64,000 nucleotides of DNA from positions 26,772 through 90,771 of the forward strand of contig CAYWRY010000001.1 in assembly GCA_964460485.1 (NCBI GenBank). Reading direction: 5' to 3'. Numbering within the stretch: the first letter of the stretch is position 1; the number at the start of each line of letters is the position of its first letter. This document shows positions 8,138 to 15,766 of this stretch, one piece after another. Both the position numbers and the translations under genes were made by a program. Below the pieces are notes generated by a model. That model was given only the letters and a program-made list of their open reading frames with translations. It searched no databases and was not told the DNA's origin. The DNA is from VGRF01 sp964460485 (GTDB taxonomy: Bacteria; Myxococcota_A; UBA9160; UBA6930).

Positions 8138-9826
8138 ATGTCCGAGGACGGCCTGACTCCCGCCCAGCTCGCCTCGCTCGCGACCGCCGCCGCGTACCCG
8201 GGCGACCCGAGCGCCGCGGGCGGCGTGCGCTGGATCCAGACGCATCTCTCCCACGTGTTCCTGACGAGCGATCGCGTCTACAAGCTGCGCAAGGCGACGC
8301 GCCTCTCGTTCGTGGACTTCGCTGCGCGCGCCGAGCGCAACGCCGACTGCCTGCGCGAGGTCGCACTGAACCGCCGACTGGCGCCGGACGTGTACCTCGG
8401 CGTCGCGCCGGTGCGCGCGGCGGGGCAGCGGGTCGAGATCGGCCCGGTCGGCGAGGCCCTCGTGCCGGGCTGCGAGCACGTGGTCGTGATGCGGCGGCTG
8501 CCGGAAGGCGCCGACGCGCTCTCGCGGCTCGAGCGCGGCGCGCTCGGCGCGCGAGATCTCGACCTCGTCGCCGCGCGCATCGCGGCCTTCCACGCCGCGC
8601 ACGGTCTCGGTGCACCAGCGCCCTTCGCGGCGGCGGAGTGGGCGTCGCGCGTCGCGGCGCCGATGCGAGGGAACGTGGCGTCGCTGCGCGAGTCGGCGCG
8701 CGTGCGGGTCGCCGCGAGCGCGGAGGTGGAGGCCCTCGCCGCGGAGACCGAGCGCGCGATCGCCGCGCACGCCGGGGCGATCGAGCGCAGGCGCTGCGAG
8801 GGCCGCGCGGTCGAGGGCCACGGCGACCTCCACCTCCAGCACGTCTGGTTCGAGGCGTCGCCTGACAGCCCAGACGCGCCGCCACGCCTCTCGCTGATCG
8901 ACTGCCTCGAGTTCAAGGAAGAATGGCGCCAGATCGACGCCGCGAGCGAGGTGGCGTTCCTGGCCATGGATCTCGCGTACCGCGGCGCTCGCCCGCTCGG
9001 CGAGCGCTTCCTGCGCAAGTACGCCGCGCTGCGCGACGACTTCGGCCTCTACGACGTCGTGGACTTCTTCGTCGCCTATCGCGCCGCCGTGCGCGCGAAG
9101 GTGGCCGCCTTGGCGGCCTGTGATCCCGCGATCGCGCCGGGGCAGCGCGAGCGCGCCGTGGAGAGCGCGGCGCGACACCTGGCGCTCGCGCGCGAAGCGC
9201 TGCGGCCGCCCGCGGCTGCGCCGCTGCTCGTCGTGTGCGGCAGCGTGGGCACGGGCAAGAGCACCCTCGCGGAGGAACTCGCCGACGCGACCGGCGGCGC
9301 TGTCGTCTCGTCGGACCGCACGCGCAAGGCGCTCGCGGGCATCGCTCCCGAGAGCCGCGCGCAGGCGCGCGCGGGCGCTCCGCTCTACGCCGACGCCGTG
9401 ACCGACCGCGTCTACGCCGCGCTGCTGGAGCGCGCCGCCCCCGTGCTCGGCTCGGGGCGCGCCGCCGTGCTCGACGCCACGTTCGCGCGCGCGAAGCACC
9501 GCCTGGCCGCGCGCGACTTCGCCGCGGCGCGCGGCGTTCGCGCGCTGCTGGTCGAGGCGACCTGCGACGAGGCCGTCGCGCGCGAGCGCGTCGCCCGCCG
9601 CGCCGCGCTCGGTGCCGATCCTTCCGATGCAGGACCCGAACGCGTCGCGCCGAGTCGCGCGGCCTTCGAGCCGATCCGCGAATGGCCCGCCGCAGACCGA
9701 CTCTCGGTCCGGACGGATTCCGGCACGGCGGACGAGCGAGCTGCGGCCCTACGGATTTGGGTCGAGGCGCATTCGGCTGGGCGCCCGCCAGATCCTCCGG
9801 CCGGCGCGCGGGCTCCTTTCGCCTGA
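8138..9826 (+). CDS. APH-like kinase domain fused to P-loop ATPase/kinase
   Basis: This 562-residue protein has two parts. About residues 1-340 match the aminoglycoside-phosphotransferase-like fold (COG2187 type), with the catalytic-loop sequence EGHGDLHLQHVW and a metal-site segment LIDCLEFKEEWR. About residues 360-540 form a P-loop kinase (COG0645 type) with GSVGTGKST and a later DATFAR segment. The substrate is unknown; such fusions are common in stress loci of proteobacteria but are not established drug-resistance enzymes. The GGGAGG site precedes the ATG at 8138. It has its own sigma-54 promoter and is followed by cfa. Confidence 0.85.
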   Translation: MSEDGLTPAQLASLATAAAYPGDPSAAGGVRWIQTHLSHVFLTSDRVYKLRKATRLSFVDFAARAERNADCLREVALNRRLAPDVYLGVAPVRAAGQRVEIGPVGEALVPGCEHVVVMRRLPEGADALSRLERGALGARDLDLVAARIAAFHAAHGLGAPAPFAAAEWASRVAAPMRGNVASLRESARVRVAASAEVEALAAETERAIAAHAGAIERRRCEGRAVEGHGDLHLQHVWFEASPDSPDAPPRLSLIDCLEFKEEWRQIDAASEVAFLAMDLAYRGARPLGERFLRKYAALRDDFGLYDVVDFFVAYRAAVRAKVAALAACDPAIAPGQRERAVESAARHLALAREALRPPAAAPLLVVCGSVGTGKSTLAEELADATGGAVVSSDRTRKALAGIAPESRAQARAGAPLYADAVTDRVYAALLERAAPVLGSGRAAVLDATFARAKHRLAARDFAAARGVRALLVEATCDEAVARERVARRAALGADPSDAGPERVAPSRAAFEPIREWPAADRLSVRTDSGTADERAAALRIWVEAHSAGRPPDPPAGARAPFA

Positions 9827-9828
9827 AC

Positions 9829-9844
9829 GGGCACGCGGGATGCA
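9829..9844 (+). promoter_or_regulatory. Sigma-54 promoter for cfa
   Basis: GGGCACGCGGGATGCA begins 3 bases after the previous stop codon. GG and GC have the correct 10-base spacing. The predicted transcription start is near 9855, 39 bases before the ATG at 9894. Confidence 0.78.
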
Positions 9845-9893
9845 GATAGGCTGTGCGGGCAGGGGGTGGCGAGGACGCAGGAGGGGAGGTCCG

Positions 9894-11093
9894 ATGGCTC
9901 GGTTCCCAATGGCCCCACTCGCAAAGGCATGCGCCGCACGCATCCACCGCGCGCTCGGGAGCCCGCCGCTCCGCATGGAGCTGCCGGCAGGCGAGGCGGT
10001 GGGCCCTCCCGCCGGAGCGGCGGTCGCAACCCTGCGCTTCCGCGACCTGCGCGCGCCCCTCGCCCTGGCGCTGGATCCGGACTTCGCGCTCGGCGAGCTC
10101 TACGCGCGCGGCCGGATCGAGGTCGACGGATCGCTCGTCGAGCTGCTCTGTCTCACCGACCGCGTGCCCACCGGCACGGGTCCGCTCGGCCGACTGCTCG
10201 CGCGGCGCTCGCCGCCGGGCGCGTCGCGCCAGGCGCTCGGGCGGGCGGCCGGCAACGCGCGCCGTCATTACGACGTGGGCAACGAGTTCTACGCGCTCTG
10301 GCTCGACGAGCGCATGGTCTACACCTGCGCGTACTTCGCGCAGCCGGGCATGACGCTCGAGGAAGCGCAGCTCGCGAAGCTCGACCACGTCTGCCGCAAG
10401 CTGCGGCTGCGTCCGGATCAGCGCGTGCTCGAGCTCGGCTCCGGCTGGGGCGCCCTCGCGATCCACATGGCACGCCGCTTCGGGGCGCGCGTGCGCGCCT
10501 TCAATGTTTCGCTCGAGCAGGTGAGCTGGGCGCGCGAGCAGGCGGAGAAGCAGGGCGTGGCCTCGCGCGTGGAGTTCGTGCTCGACGACTACCGAAACGC
10601 GGCAGGCCGATACGACGCGCTCGCCTCGGTGGGCATGCTCGAGCACGTGGGCCCGGCCCACTACGAGGAGCTGGGGCGCGTGATCGCGCGAACGCTCGCG
10701 CCCGAGGGGCTCGGGCTCATCCACACGATCGGGCGCTCGCGCCCGCAGCCGCTCAACCGCTGGGTCGCGACGCGCGTCTTCCCGAACGCCCATCCGCCGT
10801 CGCTCTCCGAGATGATGCGCATCTTCGAGCCGCAGGACTTCGCCGTGCTCGACGTCGAGAATCTGCGCCTCCACTACGAGCGAACCGCGACCGAGTGGCT
10901 CGCACGCTACCAGCGCAATCGGCGCTTGATCGCCGAGCGCGTGCCGGAGGAGACGGCGCGCGGCTTCGAACTCTATCTCGCCGGCACCGTCGCCGCGTTC
11001 CGCTGCGCGTGGATGTGCCTCTATCAGGTCGTGTTCACGCGCGCGAAGAACGCGGCGATTCCGTGGACGCGCGCCGACCTCTACAGCCACTAG
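9894..11093 (+). CDS. cfa: Cyclopropane-fatty-acyl-phospholipid synthase
   Basis: This 399-residue enzyme transfers a methylene from S-adenosylmethionine to cis double bonds of membrane phospholipid acyl chains, which stabilises membranes in stationary or stress conditions. Visible motifs are HYDVGNEFYALWLD before the fold, the SAM loop LELGSGWGALAIH, the core GMLEHVG, and the C-terminal Y-x-x-x-TA-x-W-L segment. The ATG at 9894 has GGGGAGGT upstream. The next gene begins 10 bases after its stop, so a bicistronic unit with the FAD oxidoreductase is likely. In enteric bacteria cfa is controlled by stationary-phase sigma factors; here the visible promoter is of sigma-54 type. Confidence 0.93.
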   Translation: MARFPMAPLAKACAARIHRALGSPPLRMELPAGEAVGPPAGAAVATLRFRDLRAPLALALDPDFALGELYARGRIEVDGSLVELLCLTDRVPTGTGPLGRLLARRSPPGASRQALGRAAGNARRHYDVGNEFYALWLDERMVYTCAYFAQPGMTLEEAQLAKLDHVCRKLRLRPDQRVLELGSGWGALAIHMARRFGARVRAFNVSLEQVSWAREQAEKQGVASRVEFVLDDYRNAAGRYDALASVGMLEHVGPAHYEELGRVIARTLAPEGLGLIHTIGRSRPQPLNRWVATRVFPNAHPPSLSEMMRIFEPQDFAVLDVENLRLHYERTATEWLARYQRNRRLIAERVPEETARGFELYLAGTVAAFRCAWMCLYQVVFTRAKNAAIPWTRADLYSH

Positions 11094-11103
11094 GGCCGGG
11101 TTC

Positions 11104-12207
11104 GTGGAGCGCGTGGACGTGCTGATCGTCGGCGGCGGCCCCGCCGGGTCGTCGCTCGCGTTTGGGCTGCGCGGCAGCGGGCTGCGCGTGCGCGTGATGG
11201 ACCGCGCGCGCTTCCCGCGCGACAAGACCTGCGCCGGCTGGGTGACGCCGGCAGTGTGGAGCGCGCTGGGAATCGATCCCGCCGCGTACGCGGCCGCGGG
11301 CCGCACGCTCCAGCCGATCCGCGGCTTCGAGATTCGCCGCATGGGCGACGCACCCGCCCGCGCCCGCAGCGACGCGGTCGTCAGCCACGGAATCCGCCGC
11401 TGCGAGCTCGACGCTTTCCTCCTCGCGCGCTGCGGGGCCGAGCTGCGTCTCGGCGAGGGCGTGCGCGCGATCGAGCGAGCCGCGGACGGCTGGAGCGTGA
11501 ACGGCGAGGTCCATTCGCGCCTCGTCGTCGGCGCGGGAGGTCATTTCTGTCCGGTGGCCCGAGCGCTGCAGGCCGGGCAGCCCAAGGAGCAGCCGATCGC
11601 GGCGCAGGAGCTGGAGCTGCCGATCTCCGCGGACGAGATCCGCGCGATCGGCGTCGACGCGGAGCTGCCGGAGATCCAGTTCACGCGCGACCTCGCCGGC
11701 TACGCGTGGGTGTTTCGCAAGGGCGACTACTTGAACGTCGGGCTCGGGCGCCGCGGAGGCACGAGCGTCGGCGCCGAGCTGCGCGCTTTCCTGCGCGCGC
11801 GCGGGCTGCCGGAAGCGTGGAGCGGCGCCGTGAGAGGTCACGCGTACCTCACGTACGGCTCGACGCGCCGCCCGCTCGTGCGCGAGCGCGTCGCGCTCGT
11901 TGGAGACGCCGCCGGCCTCGCCTATCCGAAGAGCGGGGAAGGGATCCGGCCGGCGGTGGAGTCGGGCTTGTTGCTGGCGCGCGCGATCGCGCGCGCTGGC
12001 GACCCGGGCGATCCGCGCGCGCTCGCCGCCTACGAGCGCGCGCTGCTCGCGCGCTTCGGCGTGCGCGGCGACGGCGCAGCCCAGGGCGGCGTTGCGCGCT
12101 GGGAGGCTGCGGTCGCCGGGCGGCTCTTCGCGAGCCGCTGGTTCGCGCGGCGCGTGGTGGTGGACCGCTGGTTCCTGAACGCGGGGCAGGCTGCGCTCGC
12201 GGCCTAG
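11104..12207 (+). CDS. FAD-dependent oxidoreductase, geranylgeranyl reductase-like
   Basis: This 367-residue flavoprotein has an N-terminal GGGPAGSSLA dinucleotide-binding loop, a conserved CAGWVTP segment and the second FAD motif VALVGDAAGLAYP followed by SGEGIRPA. This is the geranylgeranyl-reductase/ChlP-like family, which reduces isoprenoid or fatty acyl double bonds. Its position directly behind cfa suggests a lipid substrate, but that is inference. The GTG at 11104 is 10 bases after the cfa stop. It converges on the ACP gene at 12270. Confidence 0.85.
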   Translation: MERVDVLIVGGGPAGSSLAFGLRGSGLRVRVMDRARFPRDKTCAGWVTPAVWSALGIDPAAYAAAGRTLQPIRGFEIRRMGDAPARARSDAVVSHGIRRCELDAFLLARCGAELRLGEGVRAIERAADGWSVNGEVHSRLVVGAGGHFCPVARALQAGQPKEQPIAAQELELPISADEIRAIGVDAELPEIQFTRDLAGYAWVFRKGDYLNVGLGRRGGTSVGAELRAFLRARGLPEAWSGAVRGHAYLTYGSTRRPLVRERVALVGDAAGLAYPKSGEGIRPAVESGLLLARAIARAGDPGDPRALAAYERALLARFGVRGDGAAQGGVARWEAAVAGRLFASRWFARRVVVDRWFLNAGQAALAA

Positions 12208-12269
12208 CGTGGTCGGCGATCGCTCGAGCGCCCTCGGCGCGCCGCGCCGCCGAGCGCGTCGGCACGCGC

Positions 12270-12515
12270 TCAGCGGGCGCGCGCAGCGACGTAGGCCGCC
12301 GCTGCGTCGAGCGTCGCGACCTGCGCGTAGTCCGACTCCGGTACGTCGACGCCCGTGCGCTCGTGGATGGCGACGAGGGCGTTCAGGAAGTCCAGCGAGT
12401 CGATGTCGAGCTGCTCGCGAAGGTCGGCGCGCGGGTCGACGGCCGAGAAGTCCACCTCCGGCGCGTAGCGCGCGAAGACCTCGCACAGGAGCGCGCGCGC
12501 CTCGGAGTTCGTCAT
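12270..12515 (-). CDS. Acyl carrier protein
   Basis: This 81-residue ACP has the phosphopantetheine attachment motif DSLDF (Ser in DIDSLDF) in the usual position before helix 2. It carries acyl groups on a 4'-phosphopantetheine arm in the cytoplasm. The start overlaps the E2 stop by 4 bases (ATGA), making it the last gene of an operon with acetyl-CoA synthetase and 2-oxoacid dehydrogenase E1/E2. That context is unusual for an ACP and raises the question of whether acyl groups move from lipoyl to ACP. Confidence 0.9.
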   Translation of the reverse strand: MTNSEARALLCEVFARYAPEVDFSAVDPRADLREQLDIDSLDFLNALVAIHERTGVDVPESDYAQVATLDAAAAYVAARAR

Positions 12516-13822
12516 GCCAGCTTCTCCGGCTCGAGCAGGGCGCGCTCCAGTGCCCTGAGAAACACTGCACCGCGGTGGCCGTTGCTCACGCGATGATCGG
12601 CGGCCAGCGTCGCCTGCACGATCGTGCGCACGCACAGTCCGCCCTCGCGATCCACCCACGGTCGCGGCGCAGGCGCGCCGAAGCCGACGATCGCCACCTG
12701 CGGCGGGTAGATCACGGCGTGCACCGAGTCGACGCCGCCGTCACCGAGGCTCGTGACCGTGAGCGTTGCGCTCGCCATCTCCGAGGCGCGCAGCTTTCCG
12801 CTGCGCGCGCGCTCGCCGAGCTCGCGCAGCGCGCGCATCAACTCGCCGAGCGGCTTCGCGCCGGCGTCGAGGATCGCCGGCGCCACGAGGCCGCCGCCGC
12901 GCAGCGCGATCGCAACGCCCAGATGCAGCGCGGGCGCCGCGCGGAACGCGCCGCGCTCGTAGTGGCCGTTCAGCTCCGGCACCGCCGGCAGCGCCAGCGC
13001 GACGGCGCGTAGCAGCAGCGCCGCGGGCAGGATGCGCTCGGCAACCGGACGCTCGCGGTTGCGCGACTCGAGCCACGCGAGCGCGGGGGTGAGATCGAGG
13101 GCCGCGCTCAGGTAGTAGTGGGGGATCTCGCGCTTCGAGCGCTCCATCAGCGCCGCGATCACCCGCTGTCGCGAAGCGCTGCGGTCGGCGGCGGGCTGGG
13201 GCGGCGCAGAGGGGGGAGGAATCGGCGTCACTGCCTGCACGGCAGCGCTCCTGGGCGCGGCGCTTGCCGCCGCACGCACGTCGTCGGCGGTGATCGCGCC
13301 GCCGGGCCCGCTTCCGGCGAGGCGCGCAAGCTCGACGCTCAGCTCGCTCGCGAGGCGTCGCGCGAGGGGCGTCGCGTGCAGACGTTCGCCCGTCGGCGTC
13401 GCGCCGGCTGGCGGTGCGGGCCGGCGCGCGCCGAGCGGCGGCGGCGCGTCTGCGCGAAGCGGCGCGCCCAGGGGCGGCGGTGCTGCCGCCGCGGGAACTG
13501 CGGCCGCACGCGCGGGCTCGGGCGCTGCGGCGATCGCCCCGGGCGCCGTCGCTCGCGCGGCGCCCCCGCCGCGAATCAGCGCCAGCGGCCCGCCGACGGG
13601 CACCTTGTCGCCGACGGACGCGATCAGCCGCTCGACCACGCCGTCGTCGAAGATCTCCACCTCCATCTCGGCCTTCTCGGTCTCCACGTCGACGACGATG
13701 TCGCCGCGGGCGACGCGATCGCCGGGCGCGACGCGCCAAGCGAGGACGGTGCCCGTCTCCATGTCCGCGCCGAGCGAGGGCATCAGGAACTCGCGCGTCG
13801 CGGCGGCGCTCGCCTCAGCCAC
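12512..13822 (-). CDS. 2-oxoacid dehydrogenase E2 (dihydrolipoamide acyltransferase), variant active site
   Basis: In this 436-residue protein, about residues 9-85 form one lipoyl domain with the lipoylated Lys in VETEKAEM. A Pro/Ala-rich linker follows, then a peripheral subunit-binding domain (TPLARRLA, GSGPGG) and the acyltransferase core. E2 passes acyl groups from lipoate to CoA in PDH-like complexes. The catalytic signature is normally H-x-x-x-D-G (DHRVxDG); here it reads DHRVSNG, so the acid Asp is Asn. Activity may be altered, or the protein may be mainly a carrier or scaffold. It overlaps E1beta by 8 bases and ACP by 4. No E3 gene is present. Confidence 0.9.
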   Translation of the reverse strand: MAEASAAATREFLMPSLGADMETGTVLAWRVAPGDRVARGDIVVDVETEKAEMEVEIFDDGVVERLIASVGDKVPVGGPLALIRGGGAARATAPGAIAAAPEPARAAAVPAAAAPPPLGAPLRADAPPPLGARRPAPPAGATPTGERLHATPLARRLASELSVELARLAGSGPGGAITADDVRAAASAAPRSAAVQAVTPIPPPSAPPQPAADRSASRQRVIAALMERSKREIPHYYLSAALDLTPALAWLESRNRERPVAERILPAALLLRAVALALPAVPELNGHYERGAFRAAPALHLGVAIALRGGGLVAPAILDAGAKPLGELMRALRELGERARSGKLRASEMASATLTVTSLGDGGVDSVHAVIYPPQVAIVGFGAPAPRPWVDREGGLCVRTIVQATLAADHRVSNGHRGAVFLRALERALLEPEKLA

Positions 13823-14795
13823 GGCGGCCGACCGTGGCCTCAGCGGCTGCGACGATCCGCGCGACGGAGGGAAGCGCGGCGTCCTCGAGGTGCTTCGCGT
13901 ACGGCACCGGCACTTCGGCGCTGCACACGCGCGCGACTGGGGCGTCGAGCTCGAAGAACGCCCGCTCCTGGATGCGCGCCGCGATCTCCGCCGAGAGGCT
14001 GCCGCTGCGCCAGCCCTCGTCGACGACCACGGCGCGGTGAGTGCGCGCCACCGCCGCGAGGATCGCCGGCTCGTCGAGCGGCCGGAGCGAGCGCAGGTCG
14101 AGCACGCGCGCGGAGATGCCGCGCTGCGCGAGCGCTGCCGCGGCCTCGAGCGTCTTCGGCAGCGAGCTGCCGTAGCTGATCAGCGCCACGTCGTCGCCTT
14201 CGCGCCGGATGCGCGCGTCGTGGATCGAGACCGGTCCAGCGTCCTCGGGCAGCTCGCCCTCGGCGTTCAGCAGCGCGGTGGCTTCGAAGATCAGCACGGG
14301 GTTCGGATCGCGCAGCGCGGTGGCGAGCATGCCGTAGGCGTCCTCGTGGGTTCCCGGCGCGAGCACCTTGATGCCGGGAATGTGCGCGTACCAGCCTTCG
14401 AGACTGTGGGAGTGCTGCGCGGCGAGCTGGCGGCCGCCCCCGGTCGCCATGCGGATCACGAGCGGCACCGCGAGCTGGCCGCCGGACATGTGCAGCAGCG
14501 TCGCCGCGTTGTTCACGATCTGGTCGAGCGCCAGGAGGCTGAAGTTCACGGTCATGATCTCGACGATCGGGCGCATGCCGTTCAAGGCCGCGCCGATGCC
14601 GGCGCCGACGAAGGCGGACTCGGAGAGCGGCGTGTCGCGCACGCGCTCCGGGCCGAACTCGGCGAGCAGCCCCTTGCTCACCGCGAAGCAGCCGCCGTAG
14701 GCGCCCACGTCCTCGCCCATCAAGAAGACGCGCTCGTCGCGCGCGAGCGCCTCGCGCAGCCCGCGCCGCAGCGCCTCGCGGTAGCTGAGCTTCAC
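13815..14795 (-). CDS. 2-oxoacid dehydrogenase E1 component, beta subunit
   Basis: This 326-residue transketolase-like subunit pairs with E1alpha to decarboxylate a 2-oxoacid using thiamine diphosphate and acylate lipoate on E2. Visible motifs are the early MGEDVGAYGG, the core TPLSESAFVGAG, the HSHSLEGWYAHIPG substrate region, and the late VVVDEGWRSG. Sequence and gene order suit pyruvate or acetoin dehydrogenase; the motifs alone do not separate them. The GTG at 14795 overlaps the E1alpha stop (GTGA). Confidence 0.92.
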   Translation of the reverse strand: MKLSYREALRRGLREALARDERVFLMGEDVGAYGGCFAVSKGLLAEFGPERVRDTPLSESAFVGAGIGAALNGMRPIVEIMTVNFSLLALDQIVNNAATLLHMSGGQLAVPLVIRMATGGGRQLAAQHSHSLEGWYAHIPGIKVLAPGTHEDAYGMLATALRDPNPVLIFEATALLNAEGELPEDAGPVSIHDARIRREGDDVALISYGSSLPKTLEAAAALAQRGISARVLDLRSLRPLDEPAILAAVARTHRAVVVDEGWRSGSLSAEIAARIQERAFFELDAPVARVCSAEVPVPYAKHLEDAALPSVARIVAAAEATVGRRG

Positions 14796-15766
14796 GACGC
14801 CTCCGCGAGCACGAAGCGCTCGAGATCTTCGAGCGGCTCGAGCGGCGCGGCCTCCGCGAAGGCAACCGCGTCGGCGAGCTCGCCGGCGATCTCGCGCTCC
14901 AGGGCTTCCTGGGCGGCGTCGTCCCAGGCGCCGGCCGCGCGAAGGGACGCCGCGAGCGCCGCGATCGGATCGCGCCGCTTCCACTGCTCGACCTCGGCCT
15001 TGTCTCGGTAGAGCTCGGGGTCGTACATCGAGTGCGCGCGGAAGCGATAGGTGCGCAGCTCGAGGAAGCACGGCGCGCCGCCGCGCGCATAGGCGACCGC
15101 GCGTCGGGCCGCCGCGTCCACGGCGAGCGCATCCATGCCGTCGACGCTCCACGCGGGCATCTCGTAGCTCGCCGCCTTGATCGCGAGATTCGTCTCCGAC
15201 TCCGAGCGCGCGAGCGCGGTGCCCATCGCATAGAGATTGTTCTCGCAGCAGAAAACCACCGGCAGCTGCCAGAGCGCGGCGAGGTTCATGGACTCGTGGA
15301 ACTCGCCCTCGGCCATCGCACCCTCGCCGAAGAAGCAGGCGGTCACGCAGGGCCGCGCGCGCATGCGGTCGGCGAGCGCGATGCCGACTGCGAGTGGGAT
15401 CCCGCCGCCCACGATCGCGTTGCCGCCGTAGAAGCGCTTCGACGCGTCGAACAGGTGCATCGAGCCGCCGCGCCCGCGGCTGCAGCCGGCAACCTTGCCG
15501 AACATCTCCGCCATCAGCGCGCGCATGGAGAGGCCGCGCGCGAGCGCGTGGCCGTGCTCGCGGTAGGTGGAGACGACCCCATCCTCCGCCGCGAGCGCGC
15601 CCATCACGCCGGCCGCGACCGCCTCTTCGCCCACGTACAGGTGCAGGAAGCCGCGGATCTTGCTCGCGGAGTAGAGCTCCGCGCACTTCTCCTCGAAGCG
15701 CCGGATGCGCAGCATCTCGCGCAGCAGCGCGCGCCCGCGCTCGCTCGCGCCGGCGGGCGCGCTCAC
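14792..15766 (-). CDS. 2-oxoacid dehydrogenase E1 component, alpha subunit
   Basis: This 324-residue ThDP enzyme subunit has the cofactor motif FFGEGAMAEGEFHESMN ending in CCENN, which fits the G-D-G...N-N pattern with Glu in place of Asp. Other signatures are RGRGGSMH and FYGGNAIVGG, typical of pyruvate/acetoin E1alpha, and the phosphorylation-loop-like YRFRAHSMYD. It works with E1beta in a cytosolic complex. The GTG at 15766 overlaps the acetyl-CoA synthetase stop by 4 bases. The upstream gene makes acetyl-CoA from acetate, so the operon offers two routes to acetyl-CoA. Confidence 0.93.
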   Translation of the reverse strand: MSAPAGASERGRALLREMLRIRRFEEKCAELYSASKIRGFLHLYVGEEAVAAGVMGALAAEDGVVSTYREHGHALARGLSMRALMAEMFGKVAGCSRGRGGSMHLFDASKRFYGGNAIVGGGIPLAVGIALADRMRARPCVTACFFGEGAMAEGEFHESMNLAALWQLPVVFCCENNLYAMGTALARSESETNLAIKAASYEMPAWSVDGMDALAVDAAARRAVAYARGGAPCFLELRTYRFRAHSMYDPELYRDKAEVEQWKRRDPIAALAASLRAAGAWDDAAQEALEREIAGELADAVAFAEAAPLEPLEDLERFVLAEAS

